Notes under the pieces: generated by a model | Told to the model about the DNA's origin: nothing | What the model saw: only the letters and a program-made list of their open reading frames with translations | Databases searched by the model: none | Program-made: the position numbers and the translations under genes | Part shown: positions 1 through 9,090 of the stretch, in pieces | Numbering within the stretch: the first letter of the stretch is position 1 | Layout of the letters: every line of letters begins with the position of its first letter | Source: Tribonema minus | Lineage: Eukaryota > Sar > Xanthophyceae > Tribonematales > Tribonemataceae | DNA: 64,000 nt | Assembly: GCA_017506865.1 (NCBI GenBank) | Contig: JAFCMP010000517.1 | Location: forward strand, 186,001 to 250,000 | Direction: 5' to 3'

Positions 1-498
1 TGCCAAATGTACACTAGCCCCGACTTTCATAGTTCTGTACTTGGCAGCTTTTCTTTTTCCTCCTGCGCATCAACTCTTCTGTACACTCTGGCATTGTGCC
101 GCCCCCCACCCCCCCCCTCCAACCACTTGCCACAGCAGTAGTGGCCACCCTCACCGCAGCTCCAATCTTTGTTCAACGCATGATGAAATCACTCATTTGC
201 TTGGCGCCGCGGGCGCATTCGCACTCCCACCACTTGCCATACGCCAAAGTAGACCGACTGCCCTCACCACACATGCAATCTCTCCTCAATGCACGATAAC
301 CCACCGATAAACAGCTTGTCGAAAATGCTCATTCGCGCGCTATCAAATGCTCAGTTTCACCGCATGGCGACAATGGCTCACTTGCACGACGACGCGCGAC
401 TGCATTCCAACTTCTCCTCGACGCATGATGAATTCACAGACGACAAAACATGAAACGCGCTGATTGGCATGCTACTCAATGCTCATTTGCGCTCGCAG
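1..498. other. Upstream/intron sequence of the transferase gene
   Basis: I see no convincing exon here. The stretch contains degenerate repeated blocks: variants of a CGCATGATGAA-containing block occur near 178 and 422, and related TCCTCAATGCACGAT sequence lies near 283. It is best read as the intron before the first visible transferase exon, ending in the acceptor CTCGCAG at 492-498. The 5' part of the gene lies outside the window. Confidence 0.4.
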
Positions 499-2684
499 AC
501 AAGGAACCCCCCCGTGGTCCCCAACCTCCAAGCCCTGCCCCCCGACTGGCCTGGACCCCCCGCCGCGGCCCCCACGCGCCCCGGCAGGGGGCTGCCCGAG
601 CGGAGCACTGCGCACGCCAGCGATGGGCGCCTCTGCAACACGTACTTCTTCGTGCCGCCGCAGGGCAGCGACTGCCTGCGGCGCTTCGCCGCCCTCAACA
701 CGGAGAGCTACGCGCAGGTGCGCGACGCGCCGTGTTACCGTTCATACTGCTGCGCTAATCAGGCTGTTTAGTTTTTTTAAGTATGTAGCGATTTTAATCC
801 GGGGGGGGGGGGGGGGGGGGTCAAAGTTAACATCAATGCGCGCTTCGGCGCGCGCAACACGGAGAGCTACGCGCAGGTGCGCGACGCGCTGTGCTACTGT
901 TCGTGTTGCTGCACTTGTGAAGCTGCGCTCATCGGAGCTGTGTTTAGTTTGGCAACGAGTTGAGTTTAAAGGAGGTCTTTGTTGAACCTTCGATGCGGCG
1001 CTTCGGCGCGCGCAACACGGAGAGCTATGCGCAGGTGCGTGGTTTGCAATGACGCGTTTCGTGTTGCTGTGCTCATCAGACTCTTTTTGACGACTTGTTT
1101 GGCGTCATTAGGGGCTCCACTTATAAGCTCAATGCGGCGCTTCGGCACACTCAACACAGAAAGCCACGCCCAGGTGCATCATGCGCCATGCTGCCCTTCA
1201 CGTTGCTGTGGTCCTCAGCTCTAACACCATACACATACTGGCTCCTTCGTGTCAAAAGGCTCATCTAGAACGTCAATGCAGCGCTGCGGCGGCCCTTTCG
1301 ACACAGAGGGCTACGCCAAGGGGGGGTGTGGCTGGCCCTGGCACTGCCCATATGGCCGCGCTTTCAGCCTGATTTTTTGTTTTATACGGCGGCTCGAGGT
1401 GCACCCCAGAAGGCTTGAAGTGCTTGCCAGCTATTGCAAAAACATTTGGCTGCAGCAACGTCCTCACAGACAGGTGCATCACAACTGCCTCTGAAGCGCC
1501 ATCCCGTGCCTGGCAGAAGGCTTGAAGTGCTCGCCAGCTGTTGCAAAAGCATCTGGCTGCAGCAACGTACTCACCGCGCCCAGCAATCCCTGGAACCTGC
1601 CGTCCTCCACTCATCGTTCCGCACCCTCAGCGACGCGCTGACCCACCTGCTACCTCGTGCGACCAGCTTGCACCCGCTGCCGTCCCCCATCAATCACTTC
1701 AATTTCTCTCGGCGACGCCCCCTCGCCGCCACGCGCCCCCACGCGCGCAGCTGCTGGCGGGCTTCTTCCGCTACTACGCGTGGGAGCTCGACATGCGCAC
1801 GCGCGTCGTGAGCCTGCGGAGCGGCGGCACGCTGCCCAAGGCCGGCAAGGCGGAGGCCGACGCGTGGGGCACGCACACGCGCCTCAGCATCGAGGACCCG
1901 TTTGAGACGTGGTACGACGTCGCGCACGTCCTCAAGTGGTCCAGGTGCGTCACTTGAATGAAGTAATTGAAGTTGATGGTACTGCACTCAGCATCCAGTA
2001 ACTTGTTCGAGACGTGGTACGACGTCGCGCACGTCCTCAAGTGGTCCAGGTGCGTCACACACTTAAATTTGCACTTCACTTATTGATGGTGCTTGAGGCG
2101 ACGTGCGCATAAGTCGAGGTGGCCAACTCGAAACTGAATGCACAACATGAGATTTGTTCACTGCACCAGTGCCACTGGTGTGTGCAGGAAGGGGGTTGCA
2201 TGCAAGCTCTTGCGCAGCGTGCACCGGTCTCGTGTGTTTTGCGCCTTCTCGGTGAATGCACGGGCACATGTGCAGCCTCCTGCGGTGCGCCGCCGCTGTG
2301 CTACGACTGCAGCAAACTGCAGCCTCTGCACCCCCTACTTCACGTGTGACGCATTGCACGTGCGACCGCCCTTGTCTGAGCAGCGCATACCCGCCGTCAC
2401 CTGCGCACTCTTCGCACCCCCTCCCCCCCCCCCGGCCCCCGCCCCCCCCCCGGCCCATGTGCCTCAGGCACAAGCTCCTGCACACGGAGTTTGCGCGCGC
2501 GTACACGCTGCTGTGCGAGGCGGCGCAGCGCACCACCAACCCTGGCGGCGGCGGCGGCGACGCGTCGGACCTGCTGCAGACGCTGTGCCAGGCGGCGCCT
2601 CCGCTGCGGTCGCTGCGCTCGCAGTCCAACGCGCAGGAGCTGGATGCAGCGCCGCTCGCGGAGGATGTTTTCGTCGAGGCCTGA
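499..2684 (+). CDS. Terminal uridylyltransferase / non-canonical poly(A) polymerase, C-terminal exons (5' partial)
   Basis: Three exons, 499-717, 1751-1944 and 2468-2684, join in compatible phases to 210 codons including the TGA stop at 2682-2684. The first exon reads NPPVVPNLQALP, the usual lead-in to the PAP/25A-associated domain. The second reads LLAGFFRYYAWELD, then a basic stretch and RLSIEDPFETWYDVAHVLK, the hallmark of Cid1/TUT4-TUT7/URT1-type enzymes, which add U or A tails to RNA 3' ends. The third (HTEFARAYTLL) is the terminal helix of that domain. The nucleotidyltransferase half with the catalytic aspartates must lie upstream of position 1. The family is clear; whether it prefers UTP or ATP cannot be told from these exons. 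Both downstream introns hold decayed copies of the preceding exon end. Confidence 0.9.
838..1330 (+). repeat. Exon-echo array: four decayed copies of the 499-717 exon end and its donor
   Basis: The exon end (CGCTTCGCCGCCCTCAACAC, then ACGGAGAGCTACGCGCAG and donor GTGCGCGAC) recurs with increasing decay near 840, 991, 1131 and 1275, spaced about 145-155 bp. The first copy keeps ACGGAGAGCTACGCGCAG|GTGCGC intact, and the third reads ACAGAAAGCCACGCCCAG|GTGCAT. The repeated unit is the last 40 or so exon bases plus the start of the intron. Poly-G (about 800-820) lies between the exon and copy 1. Confidence 0.85.
1409..1580 (+). repeat. Intronic tandem duplication, about 110-bp period
   Basis: A block starting AAGGCTTGAAGTGC and ending CTGCAGCAACGT occurs at about 1409-1468 and again at about 1519-1578 with few mismatches. 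It lies in the same transferase intron as the exon echoes but does not resemble the exon, so tandem duplication here is not limited to splice sites. Confidence 0.8.
2004..2056 (+). repeat. Exon echo of the 1751-1944 exon end and donor
   Basis: About 50 bases starting TTCGAGACGTGGTACGACGT and running through the donor CCAG|GTGCGTCAC repeat the end of the 1751-1944 exon almost perfectly, 108 bp downstream. If spliced, it could serve as a competing donor or duplicate the YDVAHVLKWS segment. Confidence 0.9.
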
Positions 2685-3417
2685 GAGCAGAAGCGACAAG
2701 GCTCGAGTGCCGGCAGTAGGGGGGGGCTGGGCACTTGGGGGTGCGCGTGCAAAGGCATGCGAGTTGCTGGAGGAATTGGGGGGGGGGGGGGGGGGGGGGG
2801 GGGGATAGAGGGTGTACAGAGACTATGGTGGAGGAATTGAGAAGGTTGCCCAGGCCTGATCACTGCAAGAGTGTGGTGGGGAGATGCTGCAGGGGGAAGG
2901 GGGGGGACCAGGTGTGCAGGTTCAAGGTGTGCAGCAGCACCATGCTAGGGGCGCTCGCTCCTCGACTGTACTGAGAGGCATGGTCTTTGAGAGGCCCCAA
3001 GCCATGGAGCTTGCGGATTTTCTGCGAGCTGGCAGGGAGTTGCGGGCCAGAACGGAGGCAGGCAACGAGCTGCTGGTGCCAGAGCTGCACTTGTCAGTTG
3101 TGGATCGCAACACGAATGGCTGGTGGTTGCTGAGAACGCAAGCACGCTGATCGGGGGGGGGGGGGGGAGGGGGTCAACCGGTGTTTTGACGCATGCGGGG
3201 CCGAACACCTTCGGGCAGCAGCAGCCGGCTTACTCAGCGTAGCCTCCTTTGGCCCGGCAAGGGCAGCTGCGGTTGATGCTGCAAGAGCAGCGGCGCCAGT
3301 GGCATGCAAGGAACAGCTGAACATGCAGCTGCGCTTGATACAGGGTACTCATATCAATGCTGGCTGTCATGCAGCCATGAATCATTCTCATCTTGTACTT
3401 TTTTTTAGCAATCTTGC
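2685..3417. other. Intergenic: 3' flank of the transferase gene
   Basis: No supported gene. Long poly-G tracts occur at about 2779-2803 and 3146-3170. Sequence-scale open frames exist but have no recognisable domain. Confidence 0.5.
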
Positions 3418-3514
3418 ACTTTTTATTAATTCTCGCTCAGGGCGCGAAAAAGCCCAGATGATTGGCATCTAGCTGTAAGGAATCTACATGTCGTATGACA
3501 GTCTGAAAGTGTCG
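3418..3514 (+). repeat. 97-bp three-hairpin dispersed repeat, copy 1
   Basis: This 97-base block is present again at 62421-62517 in inverse orientation with a single mismatch. It contains three perfect hairpins in a row: GGGC-GCGAAAAA-GCCC (3440-3455), AGATG-ATTGG-CATCT (3456-3470, directly adjacent) and TGTC-GTAT-GACA (3489-3500). No coding frame explains the conservation. It could be a small structured RNA, its retrocopy, or a short non-autonomous mobile element. Confidence 0.8.
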
Positions 3515-4697
3515 CAACAACAACCACTCAAACGCCGCCGCCGCCAAATGGCATCTCGTACTTTTTATTGTCTTGTACCTAAAGCGCGCCTGCCTGTATG
3601 ACACGTCATTGGTGATGGAGTTCATGCATGCTTTCGTGGAGTGTGTAATGCATGCATTGCGGTTTAGATATTGGCATACGTGCTGCGGCAGAGACGCGTG
3701 TCTTACATAGAAAAGAGATGCCTGCCGTACTGTTTACCGCCCCGAATCTGCTTGAAGTCCGAAGTACCACATTCTGAGCAAGAATTACTTTATTCTCCCT
3801 TTGGGTGCGTCACACCAGTTCAACTTGAACTTTGCCTACCTTCGAATTCAGGACGCCAGACGTGTGTCCAGCAACTGCCTAGTCTTTGTGATGGGTCTTC
3901 CTCCTCGGCATCTGTCTGTTTGTGTCTGCCACGTTTGTGATTATCTGCTGATTATCTGCTGTGCGCAAGTGGCGCTGGCCAGCTGCTTGAGCACAGAAGC
4001 TTCGGTGCGGGAACTCCTACTGCAGTTGTTGTCACATTCGTGCTGTTGGAATATATTGATCTCTTTCAAATTTTGGGTATGTTCTAGCATCAAGTTCAGT
4101 TCGATACATGCAGCGCTGCCATGTCAACAACAAACCTGCAACGATGCCAGCAGCATGATCATACGATGTCCACTGGGATGCTGAACCGTTCAGGAAGAAG
4201 CAGGTGCAATCGGATGCTTTTGGCACACACATCGAAATTGCCCAAGGCCCCAACACTCATGAAAACAGTAAAACAAACTTGAGAGGTATGAATCGTGGTA
4301 TAGCAATTGAATCCTCCCACATTCTCGTCCCGCCATCATCCGATGCAGCCATTGTGCTCATTCGTTTTTTGGATTAAAATAATGAATGGTCCTGCGACTT
4401 GAAAGCAAACAATAGCATGCATGCCCGGGCTCCTCATGGTCTCGCTGCTGGAGTGAACTCGAAAATGAGATGCACTCTCCTTCTGGCGTGGTACCCGATC
4501 TCGTCCCCCCTTTAGGGGGGGCTTGTGTGTTCGAAAACCCAGCTATTAGGGAGCAGCCCAAAAATAATCCAAGATCTTTTATTTGTTTATTTATAAATAA
4601 ATATATTTTTTAAAATAAAAATAAATAAGTAAGAAAATAAATAAATTTACATGTCTCAGATGGGATCGTCGCCATCTACGCCTCTCGAGACCTCGAT
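3515..4697. other. Intergenic, with an AT-rich tract
   Basis: No supported gene. The stretch includes a strongly AT-rich low-complexity run at about 4573-4650, made of TTTATT/AATAAA-like units, just upstream of the ankyrin pseudogene. The contrast with the surrounding GC-rich sequence is marked. A matched CCCCCC/GGGGGG pair at about 4505-4521 could form a short hairpin. Confidence 0.45.
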
Positions 4698-5969
4698 TTG
4701 AGTGAGGTGATCGTCATGGCAGCCAACCCGATCCTGAGCGTCGCCGCCGATATTCTGGCCTTTCTGCCTCCGACGGTGATGACCAGGAGCACCTGCCACG
4801 CCTTTCTCGATATCTTGGAGCACGGTCCTGCACCACGCAAGCACCAGACCGTGGCGGCGGATGCTGTCGGGAGCACCAACCTTGTTATGTGGGCAGTGCA
4901 GCACGGCATGGATCCTGCTGTGGCGCAGACCTCGTGCATCCGCAGGGGCGATATGGCAGCATTACTTCAGCTCCGCAGCACCCACGCGAAAGCATTGCTG
5001 CTACGGCACGCCTGGATTGCTGCCGAGAAGGGACACCTGCAGCTCGTGCAGTGGCTCCGACGGCGCTGGCTATTTGCGGATGCGTATTTGTGCAGAGCTG
5101 CTGCAACAGGCGGTCAACTGAGGTGTTGCAGTGGCTGCGCCAGGTCGGCAGCGCCTGGGATGCACGCACGTGCTCATTGGCGGCGGGCGGCGGGCACCTT
5201 GCGGTACTGCAGTGGGCGCGCGCACACGGCTGCTCTTGGGACAACAAGACATGCACAGAAGCTGCGGGAAACGGGCAGCTGGAGGTGCTGCAGTGGGCGC
5301 ACGCCAACGGGTGCCCCTGGGGCGAGGACACATGCTCAGTGGCGGCACGCGGCGGGCACCTTGCGGCGCTGCAGTGGGCGCGCGCAAACGGGTGTCCCTG
5401 GAATGCGGACACGTGCTCATCCGCCGCTGGCGGCGGGCATCTCCACGTATCGCAGTGGGCACGCGCCAACGGCTGCCCCTGGGACGCGGACACCTACAAG
5501 GGCGCTGCAAGGGGCGGGCATTCTCACGTGCTCGAGTGGGCACGCGCCAACGGGTGCCCTTGGGACGAGGGGGCGTGCAGCCATGCAGCGGAGTCAGGAC
5601 CTCCACGTCCTGCAATGGATGCGCGCAAATGGGGCCCCCTGGGACAAGAGGACCTGCAGCAGCGCTACGCGTGGAGGACACCTGGATGTGCTGCAGTGGG
5701 CACGCGCCCATGGCTGCCCATGGGACGGCGATACATGCGTCATCGCTGCCGCGAGGGGTTACCTGGAGTGCCGCAGTGGGCCCATGCCAATGAATGTCCC
5801 AGGAGTGAGAATAATGTACAGATTGCCAGAGACGAAGGCCATCAGGATTCAGTTAGTGGATTGGGCACGAGGCAATGGGTGTCCCGAGCCTGGTCGTTAC
5901 GTGAGACATCTGATCATGACTCACTCCCCTCTCATGACGATAGTCAGGGCTTTGGCGCCGAGGACGTGA
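4698..5969 (+). pseudogene. Ankyrin-repeat protein, broken by frameshifts
   Basis: An ATG at 4698 opens an ORF with an F-box-like start (ILAFLPPTVMTRSTCHAFLD), then repeats of the form LQWARANGCPWDxxTCxxAAxxGHL, the ankyrin variant abundant in algae and protists. The reading frame shifts near 5121 (one base missing in GGTCAACTGAGGTG), near 5596, near 5770 and again near 5830-5845. Repeat-encoding sequence continues in the alternate frame between these points. At least nine repeats can be followed across the frames. Four shifts in 1.2 kb point to a decayed gene rather than sequencing error, though homopolymer miscalls cannot be excluded for each one. No intron boundaries would rescue the frame at these positions. 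Confidence 0.8.
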
Positions 5970-6230
5970 GCGCGGCAGGACTGCCAAGTTTCAACCGTAA
6001 TGAAAACGAATCAAAAGATCGTAGTAGCGGCGGCCCTGGTGAGTGGCTGTAGTGAGGGCACATGCCGTGAGTGTTTATGATATGGCGTGTCGCTCATACT
6101 ATAGTACATGCTGTCGTGTGCGGTGCGTTTCTTCATCGACTAGGCGGTGCACACTCGCTCGCTGGCAGCAAATGAACATTGCGTTAACGCTTGCAGCTTG
6201 TTCGAGATGAAGTGGTGTCAGAGTCATGGA
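5970..6230. other. Spacer between ankyrin pseudogene and transposon
   Basis: No gene seen. The last 8 bases, GTCATGGA (6223-6230), match GTCATGGT at 7635-7642 in 7 of 8 positions and are the likely target-site duplication of the adjacent hAT element. Confidence 0.5.
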
Positions 6231-7634
6231 CCAATGGTTGGCAAAATCCGTATTTCTGAAAACCATATACTGATAAAATACCGTATTTTGCCGTATTTTC
6301 CGTATATACGTATTTCTAAACCGTATCTGACAAACGCATATCACCAGTACAGGCATTTAAACTTCAACTTCAACTTCAAAAGTGAATCATGCTAAACCAG
6401 ACACTTGTAAAACATACACACAAGCAAACACACTTGAAAATAACATCATGTATGTGCATAATTAGCCTAGTGTAGATATTGCCCTACTCCTTCATCCCCC
6501 CATCTGCATGTTACATGTTGACAACCTCTTCCTCCGCCGCCTCCATCACTGTAAGCATGACTTCCTCATCTGTCTTGCGCTCAGCAGCCTTATCATTGCC
6601 TTTAATGAACACTAGCTTCTCACCACGCTCAAGTGCAAGCCTGCTGCGGCACTTAGGGTACACATTGCCCCACAGGGACCAGTTGCGCTCGGTTGCACAT
6701 GCAGTCACGTGGAACGCCTTCTTCGCCCACCGCATGTGCAGCTCCTCGATCCACTCCGCATTCTTGCAAATGCCTCGCGCTGGCTCCGTTGTCACGAAGT
6801 AGGAACCGCCCTTTGGCAACAGTGCGCAAAGGTTAACCAGCGGAGTGCCGTCTCCGCAATGCTTGCGCCTCCACCCATCGCTGGCAAGCTGGACAAGGTG
6901 CAAGGCATCGATCGCTTCCCAGACGTCGCGGCTGACGCGGTCGTGCTCCTTGTTCAGCATTGTCCCGGCCAAGGCTTTGCGGTTAGGCAGGTCGGCGCCA
7001 AGGGCAGCGAATGCTGCAACCAAGTCCTCCTGCTCAATCAGGTGGAACGCTACCCCGGACTTGTAGAAGAAGCGGGCAAGGCTGTTCCGTGCTTGAGTTA
7101 TCTGGCCTGATGTAGCCATGTAAGGTGTAATGCCAGCAGCACCGCGGTGGCGTTTAGTGCCAGTCACCTCTACTTCCTCCTCGCCATCGCCAGCAGCAGC
7201 AGCAGCAGCGGCTGCTGCTTCGGCAGCAGCAGCAGCTGCTGCACTGGCAGCAGTCGCTCTGAGGCATGCCTTGCTCTTAAGATGGTCGTTCGCTGCGCGC
7301 GAAGGGTTGCTGGCACCTAGCTTGGCTGAACAACGAAGGCAAACAAGCCGCACCTCGTGCTTCACTGAGTCCAGCTCGACACTGAAGGACCCCCACCAGC
7401 CCGCCTGACCTTGGCGCTTTTGATCACAACGCTTTTGATACAATGCTCTGGCCTGCTTGGCCAGGTCCGGGCCAGGATCGATGGCATCCGCCATGCTGCA
7501 CTGCTTTGTGTGATTTAAAAGAAGGAAATACGGCAAAATACGAATTTTGGCGCGCCAGAAATTGACATACGGCGTAGATACGGCGTATATACGGATATAC
7601 GGTGTATCTACGGAATACGGTGTTGCCAACCCTA
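6231..7634 (-). mobile_element. Internally deleted hAT-type DNA transposon, about 1.4 kb
   Basis: The ends are imperfect inverted repeats: left ATGGTTGGCAAAATCCGTATT and, reading inward from the right, AGGGTTGGCAACACCGTATT. Such GGGTTGGCAA termini are typical of hAT elements. Flanking bases 6223-6230 and 7635-7642 form a 7/8 matching 8-bp target duplication, the hAT size; the left end is uncertain by two bases. Subterminal DNA is full of CCGTATTT and ATACGG motifs on both sides, a known arrangement for transposase binding. It encodes one transposase-like ORF on the minus strand that lacks the catalytic middle, so the copy is probably non-autonomous. Confidence 0.82.
6511..7494 (-). CDS. hAT transposase-like protein lacking the catalytic core, 327 aa
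   Basis: The first ATG after the terminal repeats is at 7494; the frame runs open to the stop at 6511-6513. A C2HC BED-type zinc finger is visible near residues 40-70 (CLRC, then H and C), followed by an alanine-rich linker. Next come ARNSLARFFYKSGVAFHLIE, the hAT/DUF659 lead-in, and SDGWRRKHCGDGTPLVNL, which contains the first catalytic Asp region. The protein then jumps straight to the dimerisation end (ATERNWSLWGNVYPKCR, LVFIKGND), so several hundred residues with the other acidic residues and insertion domain are missing. The frame is intact despite the loss. It may be a DNA-binding, dimerising remnant able to act on related ends, or simply a recent deletion derivative. Confidence 0.78.
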   Translation of the reverse strand: MADAIDPGPDLAKQARALYQKRCDQKRQGQAGWWGSFSVELDSVKHEVRLVCLRCSAKLGASNPSRAANDHLKSKACLRATAASAAAAAAAEAAAAAAAAAGDGEEEVEVTGTKRHRGAAGITPYMATSGQITQARNSLARFFYKSGVAFHLIEQEDLVAAFAALGADLPNRKALAGTMLNKEHDRVSRDVWEAIDALHLVQLASDGWRRKHCGDGTPLVNLCALLPKGGSYFVTTEPARGICKNAEWIEELHMRWAKKAFHVTACATERNWSLWGNVYPKCRSRLALERGEKLVFIKGNDKAAERKTDEEVMLTVMEAAEEEVVNM

Positions 7635-7642
7635 GTCATGGT

Positions 7643-9090
7643 GCTGCTGCTGGATGTGCTGCTCATGCCGCTCTCAATGCTGGCGATGCATACAATGGAC
7701 GCAGTGTTGGAGCGGCGCGCAGGTTTTGAAGCTTGTGTCAGGTGCAGTGCTGCTCACAATGTTGCATTGCATTACTGCCACCACAGTTACAATTGGCTGA
7801 TGACATGACCTGTTTCATAAGTTGTACATACTGTTTGCGTGGCGTCAAGATCGCTCCTCAAAGCAGCAAGGCAATGTCACATTGCGTGTGCACTGATGGT
7901 GGCATGATATATGTTGAGCTGAAGCACAAGGTAAGTCACAGATACAGTAGGGAGCTGGCTGATGCTTGCCCTACGCATTCTAGCGCAAGTACCCCAATAA
8001 TCTCATATTTGCCAGCCAAGGTGCGCTGACACTGCCCCAGCCACAAAGCATGTGCTGCATGCAACAAACTCCACCACTAATCGGTGCTCAGTGATTGCTG
8101 GTTCCTGCGCAGCTTAGACACTGGCGGCATCGCTCAGCGCATGAGAACTTCAAGTAATCCTTGAAGTAGCTCCACGAGTGCTGAGCGCTGCACTTGGGTA
8201 TGGCGCACAACAGCATTGCGGTGTGCCTGCGGGGGCCTGGGCCCGAGGTGCGTGTGCTGTCGTCCATCCACTACATCAACGCTCAGCTCCCTGCCCGTAC
8301 CAATGCCTGCAAGAACACTACAATGAAAATTTAATGATCATGCAAGGCATTGCTGTCTTGTGGCTTTGCATGTTGCATAGAGAGCACAAGCACTGCTGCT
8401 GCACATAACCTGAATGGCCACATGGCTAGCTGAGCGCTGTCTCTGCATTCAAACTTCAATTTATCCAACCTCAAGTGACCTGCGTAGCAAGCGCGCATTC
8501 CCAGCGCGGGGCAGTGTGCATGGGGCCTCCTGTGCATGGAAGCACGGTCTCAATTGGCATTTCATGTCATGTGCACAGATGTGTTCACCCAAGACATTGC
8601 CTTTTGAAGATCAAATGAAATGCAACAATCTGGCATACAGGCGATAAAGCGGCATGCGGTATGCACGGACAAAGAATGCTGCAATACATCATTACCTGTC
8701 GAATGTACCACTGAAACCCCAAGAGCATACGCCACGGTCAGCATTGCACACAATGCTCAATGAACCCCTCTGATCATCTTGCCTGCGCCCCCCTTCTGGC
8801 AAGCAACCCCCCGCATGCTGCCTGCTGCAGTGCTGTTGCAATTGCGGCCACCGGCTGAATCGTATGCTTGATTCGGCTGCGGGAGAGGACCGAGTGTAGC
8901 TGCACCAGTCTAGGGCTGCTGTGCCCATGGCATACATATGGGGCGCAGGGGGGAGACGCACATAATCTACAGGTGTAGCCCTGCTGCGACTGGCCATCGG
9001 TTACGATGCGCAGCGCCCCGATTGCTGCCGTCGCAAAGCAGGCGCAGCATCCGCCAGCCGCAGGCAGTAGGGCCCCGACGCGTCAGGTCG
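7643..9090. other. Intergenic between hAT element and SMC4
   Basis: No gene that I can support. A 44-codon ATG frame at 8200-8334 reads like a coding exon (GPGPEVRVLSSIHYINAQLP) but has no known domain and no clear partner exon. The motif TGAGCGCTG occurs at about 8182 and 8431. This region carries the 3' flank of SMC4. Confidence 0.4.

Noticed and set aside
4485..4570. tRNA-like sequence around GTGTGTTCGAAAACCC
   Set aside because: The apparent T-arm does not pair and no A box precedes it.
4698..5969. Ankyrin gene as viral in origin
   Set aside because: This repeat type also occurs in giant viruses, but neighbours are ordinary host genes and composition matches the window. Nothing viral is nearby.
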